Shown here: one piece after another, positions 29,777-38,797 of the stretch
Position numbering within the stretch: the first letter of the stretch is position 1
How the letters are laid out: every line of letters begins with the position of its first letter
NCBI GenBank assembly: GCA_027459825.1
Contig: DAIDGT010000007.1
Coordinates: forward strand, 1-47,473
Direction of reading: 5' to 3'
Source: a bacterium
GTDB taxonomy: Bacteria; Patescibacteriota; Dojkabacteria; JAKAPS01; JAJZLI01
DNA length: 47,473 nt
Notes under the pieces: generated by a model
The model's database searches: none
Told to the model about the DNA's origin: nothing
What the model saw: only the letters and a program-made list of their open reading frames with translations
Made by a program: the position numbers and the translations under genes

Positions 29777-30847
29777 ATGTGGTACACTAAAAAAATTATG
29801 CATAAAAAATATTTATTATTTTATTTCTTTATTTTTACAATACCTGTTATTGCTTTAATATTGTCATATCTTTATTATGACATTCCATACCTTTATACAG
29901 CTCAAAACTTAAAAGTAAAAGCAATCCATTCCAGTAAAGTTGTTTCTTCTTCCATAGATACTAACAACCCACTTGGTGGAAATATATATATTTGTGATTC
30001 AAAAAACAACAGAATTATAGAAGTAAACCCCCAGAAACAAATTGTATGGCAAATGACAGGAATCGAAGATCCAGATGATGTTCAGGTTTATGCTAATAAT
30101 AGAATTATTGTTAATCAAGAAGATTATAGTAGAGTTGTAGAAATAGATACAACAACCAAATCTATTGTGTGGAGTTATGGGCATTTGGGTTCTCCTGGAT
30201 CTGCTACTGGTTATCTTGGGGAGTATGTTGATGACTCCTTCCGTCTCCCAAATGGCAATACTGTTATTACTGATGATGTAAATATGAGGGTTATTGCCGT
30301 AAATAAATTAGATCAGATTGTCTGGCAATATGGGCATACATTACAAAGATCAACTGCACCAGGGTATTTAGATGCGCCTAATGATGCAATGCCTCTTCCT
30401 GATGGAAGTATTTTAATTACAAATATATCAAACCATATGGCAATTGATGTAAGTATGACAACAAATAATATTTTATGGGAAGTAAATATTCCTCAAGTAT
30501 ATCCCTCTGATGCGGTAACTCTACCAAATGGAGATATACTATCTACTGACTGGGTATCACCTGGATTAGTTGAAGAGATTACAAAACAAGGAAAGGTTGT
30601 CTGGTCATATCAACCAACAGGAGCTAATGCTCTCAATCATCCATCTTCTACACAGCTTCTTCCAAATGGAAATTATCTAATTGTAGATGATCATAATGAT
30701 AGAGTGTTTGTTATAAACCCTAAAACTGAAGCAGTTTTATGGCAATATGGTCAAACGGGGATTGCGGGGATAGGAGCTGATCAATTAAATGACCCTTCCG
30801 GAGTAGCACTTTCTACCCCAATGGAATCTCCTGCTTTTGTAAAATAG
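29777..30847 (+). CDS. Beta-propeller protein (arylsulfotransferase/PQQ-like repeats), N-terminal membrane anchor
   Basis: Repeats such as IVWQMTGIEDPDDVQV, IVWQYGHT, ILWEVNIP, VVWSYQPTG, VLWQYGQTG. Confidence 0.75.
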   Translation: MWYTKKIMHKKYLLFYFFIFTIPVIALILSYLYYDIPYLYTAQNLKVKAIHSSKVVSSSIDTNNPLGGNIYICDSKNNRIIEVNPQKQIVWQMTGIEDPDDVQVYANNRIIVNQEDYSRVVEIDTTTKSIVWSYGHLGSPGSATGYLGEYVDDSFRLPNGNTVITDDVNMRVIAVNKLDQIVWQYGHTLQRSTAPGYLDAPNDAMPLPDGSILITNISNHMAIDVSMTTNNILWEVNIPQVYPSDAVTLPNGDILSTDWVSPGLVEEITKQGKVVWSYQPTGANALNHPSSTQLLPNGNYLIVDDHNDRVFVINPKTEAVLWQYGQTGIAGIGADQLNDPSGVALSTPMESPAFVK

Positions 30848-31379
30848 AATCTGTAATTACCTTATATTTTAATAATATAGTACCTTGAGTATTTATCTTT
30901 TGCATCTCCTCAAGCTTCAATTGTACATTCAAGGGTAAGTTTTCTAAAATACTTTTTCCTGATCCAAATATCTTAGGTTCAATAGTAATATACAGGTTAT
31001 CTACTAAGTTGTTTGAAATAAACAGTGTATATATCTCGCTTCCTCCTAGTAGCAAACCCTTTTTATATCCTCTCATTACTAAATTATCAATTATGTCTTG
31101 AGGATTTTTATCCGTAAATTCAAAACCTCCTTCTTTCTGGTAATCTGAGTATTTTGCTTTATTTCTTGTTACTATAACGTGGAGTTTATCTGATGTAGGC
31201 AGATGTAATAGGTCATATGAAATTTCAAAAGTTTTACTTCCCATTATAATCAAATTATTTTGTTTTTCTATCTTATTTAAAAATTCTGAATCCTCTTTTG
31301 ATGTCCACGAGGATCCACTCTTATCTCCTTGAGTTATTTTTCCATTTAATGTTGTTGCGACAACCATTGTAAGTTCCAT
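30813..31379 (-). CDS. Dihydrofolate reductase / RibD C-terminal domain family
   Basis: VVATTLNGKITQGD...LIIMGSKTFE...GLLLGGSEIYTLFISNNLVDNLYITIEPKIFGSGKSIL. Confidence 0.88.
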   Translation of the reverse strand: MELTMVVATTLNGKITQGDKSGSSWTSKEDSEFLNKIEKQNNLIIMGSKTFEISYDLLHLPTSDKLHVIVTRNKAKYSDYQKEGGFEFTDKNPQDIIDNLVMRGYKKGLLLGGSEIYTLFISNNLVDNLYITIEPKIFGSGKSILENLPLNVQLKLEEMQKINTQGTILLKYKVITDSILQKQEIPLG

Positions 31380-31455
31380 TTTTTTTCTTAATCAAATTAT
31401 TAAACATATATCATATTTTAAATTTTTAATAATAACAATGGTAAAATAATATAAT

Positions 31456-32601
31456 ATGGAATTTAACAGAAGAGAGTTTATAAAAAAGGGACTAATTACG
31501 GCTGGAGGTATTGGATCTTTAGCATTATCTGAAATTTTTGCGTCAGAATATGTAATTGCTGGTGATTCAAAAATTACTGATGAATGGAAAAATGTTCCTG
31601 TTACAAGTGTAAATACAGATATTGGTGTAACTTTTAGACCTTCACAGGCAAGATGGTTCGGTATTAACCCTTATGAAGTTTACGATTATCTTCTGTCTGA
31701 AAACATTGGAATCATAAGACTTGGTATATATTGGAATAAAGTTTTAAAACCTGATGGCAGTATAGATTTATCTTCTGTAGAAAAGTTAGTGCGTCTTGCA
31801 TCTCAAAAAAATAAAAAGGTAATTGTAAGTGTTGGAATGAAAGCTCCTGGATACCCTGAATACTATATACCTTCAAAATTAACTCCTAATGTTCCTGATG
31901 GTAGTGTTCTTTCTTTGCATAATACAAATTTAGATTTTCAGGGCAACCTTATCTCTTTTATAAACACCTCTTCCTCTTCAATTTCATCATGGCAGGAGCA
32001 ATATGGATCAATTTATGCTATTCAACTTGAAAACGAACCATTTTTAAAAAATGGAATTAATCATTGGAGTATATCTGAAGATCTTCTTCGTCTAGAGGTT
32101 AATGCACTGCAAGGTTATATAAGAAATAATATTCCTGTTATGATTACAGGTTTTTTGAATACAAATATGCTCTCTCAAATACAGAATACATTTGGCGTAC
32201 AAGATAGTTTAAGCCAAATAGGTAATTTATCTGATATTACAGGGTATGACTATTACCCAGTTGTGCCTGGTTTCTCTTTCCCATTTGGTCGTACAGGGTA
32301 TCTTGATACAAGAAGATATCCATTTTCTGAATGGGAAAAAAATAGGTTGGATAGATCCCATGATATGTTAATTGCCTCTGAAGTACAGGCAGAGCCATGG
32401 GAATTGGTCGCAAGAAATCATTATCCTAAAGGTATAGCTCCTTTTAGTTGTAAACCTGAGGATATTATAAGAAATTATAATTTTTGTGTAAAAAACACTT
32501 CCCCGCAAGCTATCTTTTTTTGGGGATTTGAGTATATGTATAGCAGATACACACAAGGAGATGCTGAATATATCGATGCATTACACAGAATAACAGGTTA
32601 A
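31456..32601 (+). CDS. Glycoside hydrolase-like (TIM-barrel) secreted protein with Tat-like signal
   Basis: NRREFIKKGLITAGGIGSLAL signal; IIRLGIYWNKV, YAIQLENEPF, ITGYDYYPVVPG. Confidence 0.7.
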   Translation: MEFNRREFIKKGLITAGGIGSLALSEIFASEYVIAGDSKITDEWKNVPVTSVNTDIGVTFRPSQARWFGINPYEVYDYLLSENIGIIRLGIYWNKVLKPDGSIDLSSVEKLVRLASQKNKKVIVSVGMKAPGYPEYYIPSKLTPNVPDGSVLSLHNTNLDFQGNLISFINTSSSSISSWQEQYGSIYAIQLENEPFLKNGINHWSISEDLLRLEVNALQGYIRNNIPVMITGFLNTNMLSQIQNTFGVQDSLSQIGNLSDITGYDYYPVVPGFSFPFGRTGYLDTRRYPFSEWEKNRLDRSHDMLIASEVQAEPWELVARNHYPKGIAPFSCKPEDIIRNYNFCVKNTSPQAIFFWGFEYMYSRYTQGDAEYIDALHRITG

Positions 32602-32870
32602 CTGTTGTAATCTTTTCTTAGGGTTTCTAACCGTGATTTGTATTCTTTCTCATCAATTTCCCCTTTTGCAAACCGTTCTCTTAGTATTTCTTCCGCATCA
32701 CTACCATCTTCGTAGTATCTGTCTTTCCAATGACCTGATTTTCTTCTCCACCTTCTCCATCCTATCCATCTGCAGAGTATAATTATAATAGCAATCCATA
32801 AAAGTACCCAGAATATAGACATAAATGGCCACATAAACCCGTAATAATTATTCCACCACATATAAAACAC
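32598..32870 (-). CDS. Small membrane protein with SHOCT domain
   Basis: AEEILRERFAKGEIDEKEYKSRLETL. Confidence 0.85.
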   Translation of the reverse strand: MFYMWWNNYYGFMWPFMSIFWVLLWIAIIIILCRWIGWRRWRRKSGHWKDRYYEDGSDAEEILRERFAKGEIDEKEYKSRLETLRKDYNS

Positions 32871-32950
32871 CTCCCATACAGAATATATTGTAAATCTAGG
32901 AAAAACAAAAAGTCAAATTAGTAAATTATTAGATTGATACCTTAATTATT

Positions 32951-33127
32951 TTATTTCCAAAGAGTCATCTTTCTTCTCATTGTTTGTAATCGTTTTCTTC
33001 CTGTTGTATCTAAAAATTGGACACCATTATTTTTTGTATATCTTATATCAGTGACACTTGCTCCTCTTACCAATGTCAGCAATATAGGAATAATCCCTTG
33101 TTTGTCATATTTAGCAAGTAATCTTAT
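32951..33127 (-). pseudogene. Orphan 3' coding remnant
   Basis: Open frame IRLLAKYDKQGIIPILLTLVRGASVTDIRYTKNNGVQFLDTTGRKRLQTMRRKMTLWK* without start, preceded by TGA. Confidence 0.4.
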
Positions 33128-33153
33128 TCAAAAAGAATATAAAAGTGTAAGTA

Positions 33154-34338
33154 TTACTTTGCTAAAGATGCATAATATACCAAGGAGAAATTAGGGGCAT
33201 TACATTGACCAATGACATAAACATCTCCATTGTACCCAAAACTGTTGGCAGTACATTTTGTTGCCTGAGGAATCGGAGTTGTAGATATCCATGAACCGAT
33301 GGTTCCATTACTGTTTATAGGGGCGTAATATACTGATGAAAAAGAGGTGCCATCAAGATCTCCTCCACCAATCTCATACAAATACCCGTTATATTCTATA
33401 CTTGTTGCGCCGGTAGTTACTTGTGGAAGGGTAGTTGTAGTTGTCCATGAACCAATGGTTCCATTACTATTTATAGGGGCGTAATATACTGATGAAAAAG
33501 ATGTATTAGTACCACTCTCTTCTCCACCAATCTCATACATATACCTGTTATATACAACACTTGTGGCTCCACTAATTCCTTGAGGTAGGGCTGTTGTAGC
33601 TAACCATGAACCGATAGTTCCATCATTATTTATAGGAGCATAATACACTGCTGTAGTATCACTATTATACTGACTATTATAAATACTTATACGACCTCCA
33701 ATATTATATATATAATTGTTATATGCTACACTTGTAGCAAACCCACTACCCTGAGGAAGAGAAGTAGTAGTATTCCATGAACCAAGGGTTCCATTACTAT
33801 TTATGGGAGCATAATATATTGTCGATGAATATACATCACTAATACCATTATTCCCGCCAATCTCATACACATATCCCTTGTATGCCACATTTGTAGCAAA
33901 TCCAATTTCTTGAGGGAGAGCAGTAGTAGTATTCCATAAACCGATGGTTCCATTACTATTAATAGGTGCATAATATACTGTTGCTGAAGAATTAGCACTA
34001 TTTTCTCCTCCGATTTCATATACATAGCCATTATATGTAATTAAATTTAGAGGATTTACATTAGTAGGTAATTCGCTTGTAGGTGTCCATGCACTTACAA
34101 TACCACCTATCCGTTGGGTATTATTTACACTTGAAATATTATTATGAGTAGTAATGTTAGTATTATTAGTAGTAGTATTTTTAATAGGCGATTGTTTATG
34201 AAGAACAAATAATAGTAAAATGGCAACGACAGTAAGGAGTAAAACAACAATAATTAAACTAAATGGAAAGGATAAAATCGTTTTAAAAAAACTAACATTA
34301 GTTACCTGATTATTTGTATTATTATTATCCATAATCAA
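33154..34338 (-). CDS. Membrane-anchored kelch-like repeat protein
   Basis: Tandem YNGYxYEIGG...SVYYAPINSNGTIGSWxTTTxLPQ repeats after an N-terminal transmembrane helix. Confidence 0.8.
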   Translation of the reverse strand: MIMDNNNTNNQVTNVSFFKTILSFPFSLIIVVLLLTVVAILLLFVLHKQSPIKNTTTNNTNITTHNNISSVNNTQRIGGIVSAWTPTSELPTNVNPLNLITYNGYVYEIGGENSANSSATVYYAPINSNGTIGLWNTTTALPQEIGFATNVAYKGYVYEIGGNNGISDVYSSTIYYAPINSNGTLGSWNTTTSLPQGSGFATSVAYNNYIYNIGGRISIYNSQYNSDTTAVYYAPINNDGTIGSWLATTALPQGISGATSVVYNRYMYEIGGEESGTNTSFSSVYYAPINSNGTIGSWTTTTTLPQVTTGATSIEYNGYLYEIGGGDLDGTSFSSVYYAPINSNGTIGSWISTTPIPQATKCTANSFGYNGDVYVIGQCNAPNFSLVYYASLAK

Positions 34339-34534
34339 TTATAAAGTATATTCTATGTATAAATAATTAGCAAATGAGAGTAATACTAAATAATATTTTA
34401 TTTCCACTGAATGAATTAATTTTATATGGTTTATATATGACTACTATAGTTAAAGAAAATAAAAGAGTAATTAGTGTTTTACACAATACTATTCCTGAAG
34501 GAAGCGTGTATGTTATTGACAATTGAATATAAAT

Positions 34535-34552
34535 GTTATAACATGTTATAAC
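34535..34552 (+). promoter_or_regulatory. Double palindromic operator at the antitoxin start
   Basis: GTTATAAC-AT-GTTATAAC ending 1 nt before ATG at 34554; TTGACA at 34516-34521. Confidence 0.55.
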
Positions 34553-34553
34553 T

Positions 34554-34802
34554 ATGAATCAAAAGATAATAAAAATTGGAAATTCTACAGGTATTATAAT
34601 ACCAAAATCTATTTTGGACACTGTTGGTTTAAAAATAGGAGGTGAAGTAAGATTGGAAACTGATAAAATAAGCAAGGCGTTAATTATACAAAATAGAGCA
34701 TCAGCGAAAAAAAATTCATCAATAAATCCATATTTCCTTAAAATATTAAACAAGGTGAATAAACAGTATGCTTCCGCCTTACAATCCTTAGCTCAGAAAT
34801 AA
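34554..34802 (+). CDS. AbrB/MazE-type antitoxin
   Basis: QKIIKIGNSTGIIIPKSILDTVGLKIGGEVRLE. Confidence 0.88.
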   Translation: MNQKIIKIGNSTGIIIPKSILDTVGLKIGGEVRLETDKISKALIIQNRASAKKNSSINPYFLKILNKVNKQYASALQSLAQK

Positions 34803-34805
34803 TAT

Positions 34806-35201
34806 TTGATGGATAATGTTATTTATTTAACTCTTGAGCAGGTACTTGTAATTCATGAAGATCAAATTGAAAGATATGGTGGCAGTTCTGGAATACGTGA
34901 GTTATCGCTTTTAGAATCAGCTGTTTTTCGTCCTCAAACAACATTTTCTGGAAAAGATTTGTATAAAACCCATTTTGAGAAGGTAGCGGCACTAATGCAT
35001 TTACTTATCATGAATAATGCTTTTATAGATGGAAATAAAAGAACAGCCACTGTCGCAATGCTAATATATTTAGATCTTAATGATATTATTATAGATATCA
35101 CAAATGAAGAGTTAGTTACAACAGTTCTTTTAATTGAAAAAGAAAAATGGACAATAGAAAGAATAGCTTTCTGGTTAGAAAGCAATGTAATGCTTCTGTA
35201 A
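34806..35201 (+). CDS. doc: Fic/Doc (death-on-curing) family toxin with variant motif
   Basis: YLTLEQVLVIHEDQIERYGGSSGIRELSLLESAVFRPQ...NAFIDGNKRTA. Confidence 0.88.
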   Translation: MMDNVIYLTLEQVLVIHEDQIERYGGSSGIRELSLLESAVFRPQTTFSGKDLYKTHFEKVAALMHLLIMNNAFIDGNKRTATVAMLIYLDLNDIIIDITNEELVTTVLLIEKEKWTIERIAFWLESNVMLL

Positions 35202-35385
35202 TTTATATAATATATAAGTTGATATTCCTAATTAAAAAATTGTTATATATATATAATCGATACCATAATTTCATATATTACTTTAAATTGAAATTAATTT
35301 TGGTTCGCTTGTTTAGAAAAATATATAGAGATTTTAAATAGTGTTAAAGGATTCTTGAGAGACTACGGTCGGAATGTGTCCAATC

Positions 35386-35459
35386 TGGTTGGGATGCAGG
35401 GATTCGAACCCCAAATTTTAGGACCAAAACCTAACGTGATGCCGTTTCACCACATCCCA
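35386..35459 (-). tRNA. tRNA-Gln (TTG)
   Basis: Minus strand TGGGATG...TTAGG-TTTTGGT-CCTAA...GGTTCGAATCC...CATCCCA-A-CCA. Confidence 0.92.
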
Positions 35460-35469
35460 AAATAAAAAA

Positions 35470-35545
35470 TGGAGCGGAAAACGGGGCTCAAACCCGCGAC
35501 CTCATCCTTGGCAAGGATGCGCTCTATCAACTGAGCTATTTCCGC
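35470..35545 (-). tRNA. tRNA-Gly (GCC)
   Basis: Minus strand GCGGAAA...ATCC-TTGCCAA-GGAT...TTTCCGC-T-CCA. Confidence 0.92.
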
Positions 35546-35553
35546 ATAAAAAA

Positions 35554-35628
35554 ATGCCACAAGTGGGAATCGAACCCACGACACAAGGCTCTTCAGGCCT
35601 CTGCTCTACCGACTGAGCTACCGTGGCA
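35554..35628 (-). tRNA. tRNA-Phe (GAA)
   Basis: Minus strand TGCCACG...GAGGC-CTGAAGA-GCCTT...GGTTCGATTCC...TGTGGCA. Confidence 0.92.
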
Positions 35629-35682
35629 TATATTATCTGCATTATATCTAAATATCCCAAATCTTACAATAAAAATACTATC

Positions 35683-36684
35683 TTAATAAAAAGAAACTCC
35701 ATCAAATATTCCTTGCACAATAAGTACAGGTTTTCCACTCGTAATATCGTATACACCTTCTTTGTAAGTATAATATTTTTTACCAGGAACATCAGGGTTT
35801 GCGCTTCTAAAGACTGCAAATACTTGTTTTGAGTTAAATGCTACACCATCAATATATTGATTTGGTATTGATACCACTAAATGTGATGATAAATTATCTA
35901 AGCTTACAGTATATACTTTTGTACTATAAAGTCCTGTTGAATAGTTTAGATAATCTCTTGCCAAGTATATATTGTTGTTATATCCACCAACTCCATCGGC
36001 ATAACCTCCAAAATTTCCATCACAAGAAATATCGTTGATATTATTTAAAGATACCTTGATTAAGGTACAATCATTAGAAGAAACAGGATAGTTTTCTAAA
36101 TTTATATATAAATAATTATTATATAAGTAAATTCCATGAGGATTATTTAAGCCTGTTATCATTGCATCGGCCCTAAAATTGCTAATGTTAATTTTAACAA
36201 TAACTCCTCTTAATACATCCGTAGCATAGAGTACATTATTATAAAAAGCTAAATCTCCTACACCTTCAAAGGAATAAAACTGATTGTTATAATAGAATCC
36301 TGAAATAGATGCAGTAAAATTTCCTTGACTACATTTTTGAGATGAGCAAATATTTATAGTACTACTTTCATTTGATATTGCATATTCATTATCTCCTATT
36401 TTTACAACTGAATCTGCCGATTTACCTGTCCCTAAATATCCACTGACTGTAGTAATCTTCTTTGAATTAATATTTATAGAATATAGGTAACTCAATGATG
36501 TGTACATTAGGTTTGTAGGATAATTAGCAGTTACTTTTTTTGCCTGGAGATTTTGTTTGTTATATACCTTTTGATAAGCGCCATTGTTAGCGTGTTTTAA
36601 ATTTAGCGCATATACAATAATAGTTAATATTGCGACAAGAGAAATAACGATTATTGTTTTTAAAAATTTTCTTTTCATACACAC
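35683..36684 (-). CDS. Membrane-anchored beta-propeller-like hypothetical protein
   Basis: N-terminal hydrophobic anchor; repeated VVKIxxxxYxISN / IYLARDYLNYSTGLYSTKVYTVSL-like strands. Confidence 0.6.
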   Translation of the reverse strand: MCMKRKFLKTIIVISLVAILTIIVYALNLKHANNGAYQKVYNKQNLQAKKVTANYPTNLMYTSLSYLYSININSKKITTVSGYLGTGKSADSVVKIGDNEYAISNESSTINICSSQKCSQGNFTASISGFYYNNQFYSFEGVGDLAFYNNVLYATDVLRGVIVKINISNFRADAMITGLNNPHGIYLYNNYLYINLENYPVSSNDCTLIKVSLNNINDISCDGNFGGYADGVGGYNNNIYLARDYLNYSTGLYSTKVYTVSLDNLSSHLVVSIPNQYIDGVAFNSKQVFAVFRSANPDVPGKKYYTYKEGVYDITSGKPVLIVQGIFDGVSFY

Positions 36685-36766
36685 CTTTATTCAATTTATA
36701 TAAATAATACTATTTTTTTTAATTACCTTACAATTATAATATCTTTTGTTATAATATTTTTATCTA

Positions 36767-37954
36767 ATGAAAATCGGAATATTTACAAACCACTATCTTC
36801 CTGTTGTAAATGGAGTTGTAATCTCTATAAAAACATTAAAAGAAAACCTTGAAAAGAAAGGAAATGAAGTATATATATTTTGCGCTGAGGATAAATTTTT
36901 TAATCCAAAAACTCAGATTTCAAAAAAAGATTTTTCATATAAAGCTATAAGAATATACCATAACCATTCTATACCAATAACTTTTCCTTCTTTTGATTTT
37001 CAAATAGCAAAAAAAATGAATCTTGATATCATACATTCTCAGCATACCGTTTTTGTAGGGGAGCATGCAGTAAAGATAGCAAGAAGGCTAAAAGTTCCAA
37101 TTGTATTTACTTATAATTCACAATACAATGCGTATGTAAAATACCTTCCTAAAATCATGCGCGGTAATATCACTAATATGATATTTTTACAATTTACTAA
37201 ATCATATCTTGATAAATGTGACGGTATTATAGTCCCCTCAAAAGGGTTAAAAGATGAAATTGTAAAGATGGGAGTAAAAAAAGATGTTGCGGTGATTCCT
37301 GGAAATGTAGATATAAAAAGGTTTCAAATAAAAAAAGACATGGAACTAAAAAGAAAGTTTGGATACAGGGAAAATGATATAGTACTCATTACTGTCTCAC
37401 GGCTTTCAAAGGAAAAAAACATTTCTTTTCTTATAAAAATTTTTAAAAAATTATATGAAAAAAACAAAAATTACAAGCTTTTAATTATAGGTGATTGTCC
37501 TGAAAAATCAAATTTAGAAAAGCACTCAAAGAATTATCAGCATAATATAAAATTTGCAGGAGAAGTTCCATACACACAAATACCTAAATACTATAAATTG
37601 GGAGATGTTTTTGTATATACTTCACTTTTTGATACTCAAGGGTTAGTTTTAATTGAAGCAGCTTCATCTTCATTACCAATTGTTACTCTACGTAATATAG
37701 GAACTTCAGACTTTATACAAAACAATATTAATGGATATATCCTGCCAGAAGTAGAAAATGATTTTGTTAATGCAATTGAAAAAATAGTTAAAGATAAGAG
37801 TACTAGGGAAAAATTTATAAATTATAATAATGAATATATTAACAAGTATACAGATAACTCTGACCAAACTCTAAAATTTTATAAAGAGGTAATTGATAAA
37901 TATAGAATAAAAATGGGTGGTATAGGGATCGAACCTATGACATTTACGGTGTAA
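36767..37954 (+). CDS. Glycosyltransferase family 4
   Basis: MKIGIFTNHYLPVVNGVVISI, IHSQHTVFVGEHAVKIARRLKVPIVFTYNSQY, VSRLSKEKNISFLIKIF, LVLIEAASSSLPIV. Confidence 0.92.
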   Translation: MKIGIFTNHYLPVVNGVVISIKTLKENLEKKGNEVYIFCAEDKFFNPKTQISKKDFSYKAIRIYHNHSIPITFPSFDFQIAKKMNLDIIHSQHTVFVGEHAVKIARRLKVPIVFTYNSQYNAYVKYLPKIMRGNITNMIFLQFTKSYLDKCDGIIVPSKGLKDEIVKMGVKKDVAVIPGNVDIKRFQIKKDMELKRKFGYRENDIVLITVSRLSKEKNISFLIKIFKKLYEKNKNYKLLIIGDCPEKSNLEKHSKNYQHNIKFAGEVPYTQIPKYYKLGDVFVYTSLFDTQGLVLIEAASSSLPIVTLRNIGTSDFIQNNINGYILPEVENDFVNAIEKIVKDKSTREKFINYNNEYINKYTDNSDQTLKFYKEVIDKYRIKMGGIGIEPMTFTV

Positions 37955-37986
37955 ACGTAACGCTCTACCAGCTGAGCTAACCACCC
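37914..37986 (-). tRNA. tRNA-Val (TAC)
   Basis: Minus strand GGGTGGT...TTACG-TTTACAC-CGTAA...GGTTCGATCCC...ACCACCC. Confidence 0.92.
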
Positions 37987-38006
37987 TATGCAATATAGTA
38001 TACTCA

Positions 38007-38094
38007 TGGGCAAAAGAGGACTTGAACCTCCACGTCTATTTTTAAAAGACACAACCACCTCAAGGTTGCGTGTCTGCCATTCCACCATTTGCCC
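38007..38094 (-). tRNA. tRNA-Leu (GAG)
   Basis: Minus strand GGGCAAA...CAACC-TTGAGGT-GGTTG, long variable arm, GGTTCAAGTCC, TTTGCCC. Confidence 0.9.
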
Positions 38095-38107
38095 AACTGG
38101 TGATAAT

Positions 38108-38142
38108 AGTCATTTATTATATTAGTAAATGACTTTTTTTTC
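38108..38142 (+). terminator. Rho-independent terminator
   Basis: AGTCATTTA-TTATATTAG-TAAATGACT followed by a T-tract; 9-bp perfect stem. Confidence 0.8.
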
Positions 38143-38178
38143 AATGTTAATTAATATTAATGGTAAAATAATATTCCT

Positions 38179-38706
38179 ATGTATATATTTTTTGTAGACG
38201 CAACAGACTCTAGGTGGATTGAGCGTCTAGATAGTAGACATATTCTGCATTCTGGGAGAATAGTCAAGATATTTGCATCACAATCAGATCCGAGGATAGT
38301 GTCTGGGAAGAAAAACCTATTTTGCATTTCAAGAGAATGTAATTATGAGGATACTATGGATAATTTTAGAGGAAGACTTTTAGATAGAGGTTTCAACAAT
38401 ACTACTGTAGCATATCCTATTACCCTCTTTGAGTTTAGTAAACAGATGGGTTTTCTTGACCACTTTCTTATGTCTAAAGGATATGATACCGACCCGTTGG
38501 ACCATTTACACGGTTATAAAAGGGCAACAACAGATCCATGGAGAATTCATATTGATGTATTTACCAAAGAAGGTATCAGTAAGTTAAGCAGATTTGTAAA
38601 TATTGATAATCCTGAGATGGTACTAACTCAAAGAGAGGTTATTGGTTCTGTTTTTAGACACGAAGGATGTATAGGAAGAACCACAACAGGAGAAGTGTTA
38701 ATATAA
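38179..38706 (+). CDS. Hypothetical protein
   Basis: 175-aa intact ORF between tRNA genes. Confidence 0.6.
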   Translation: MYIFFVDATDSRWIERLDSRHILHSGRIVKIFASQSDPRIVSGKKNLFCISRECNYEDTMDNFRGRLLDRGFNNTTVAYPITLFEFSKQMGFLDHFLMSKGYDTDPLDHLHGYKRATTDPWRIHIDVFTKEGISKLSRFVNIDNPEMVLTQREVIGSVFRHEGCIGRTTTGEVLI

Positions 38707-38712
38707 AAAATA

Positions 38713-38795
38713 TGCCAGAGAGAGGATTTGAACCTCCACATCATTGCTGATACAACATTCTGAACGTTGCGTGTCTACCATTCCACCACTCTGGC
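38713..38795 (-). tRNA. tRNA-Leu (CAG)
   Basis: Minus strand GCCAGAG...CAACG-TTCAGAA-TGTTG, long variable arm, GGTTCAAATCC, CTCTGGC. Confidence 0.9.
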
Positions 38796-38797
38796 TA

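Noticed and set aside
34437-34526. Small ORF MTTIVKENKRVISVLHNTIPEGSVYVIDN upstream of the antitoxin
   Set aside because: Only 29 aa, no clear ribosome-binding site or homology, and it overlaps the putative promoter; not reported as a gene.
37879-38088. 69-aa minus-strand ORF MVEWQTRNLEVVVSFKNRRGGSSPLLPM...
   Set aside because: It is a translation through the tRNA-Leu and tRNA-Val genes, a well-known annotation artefact.
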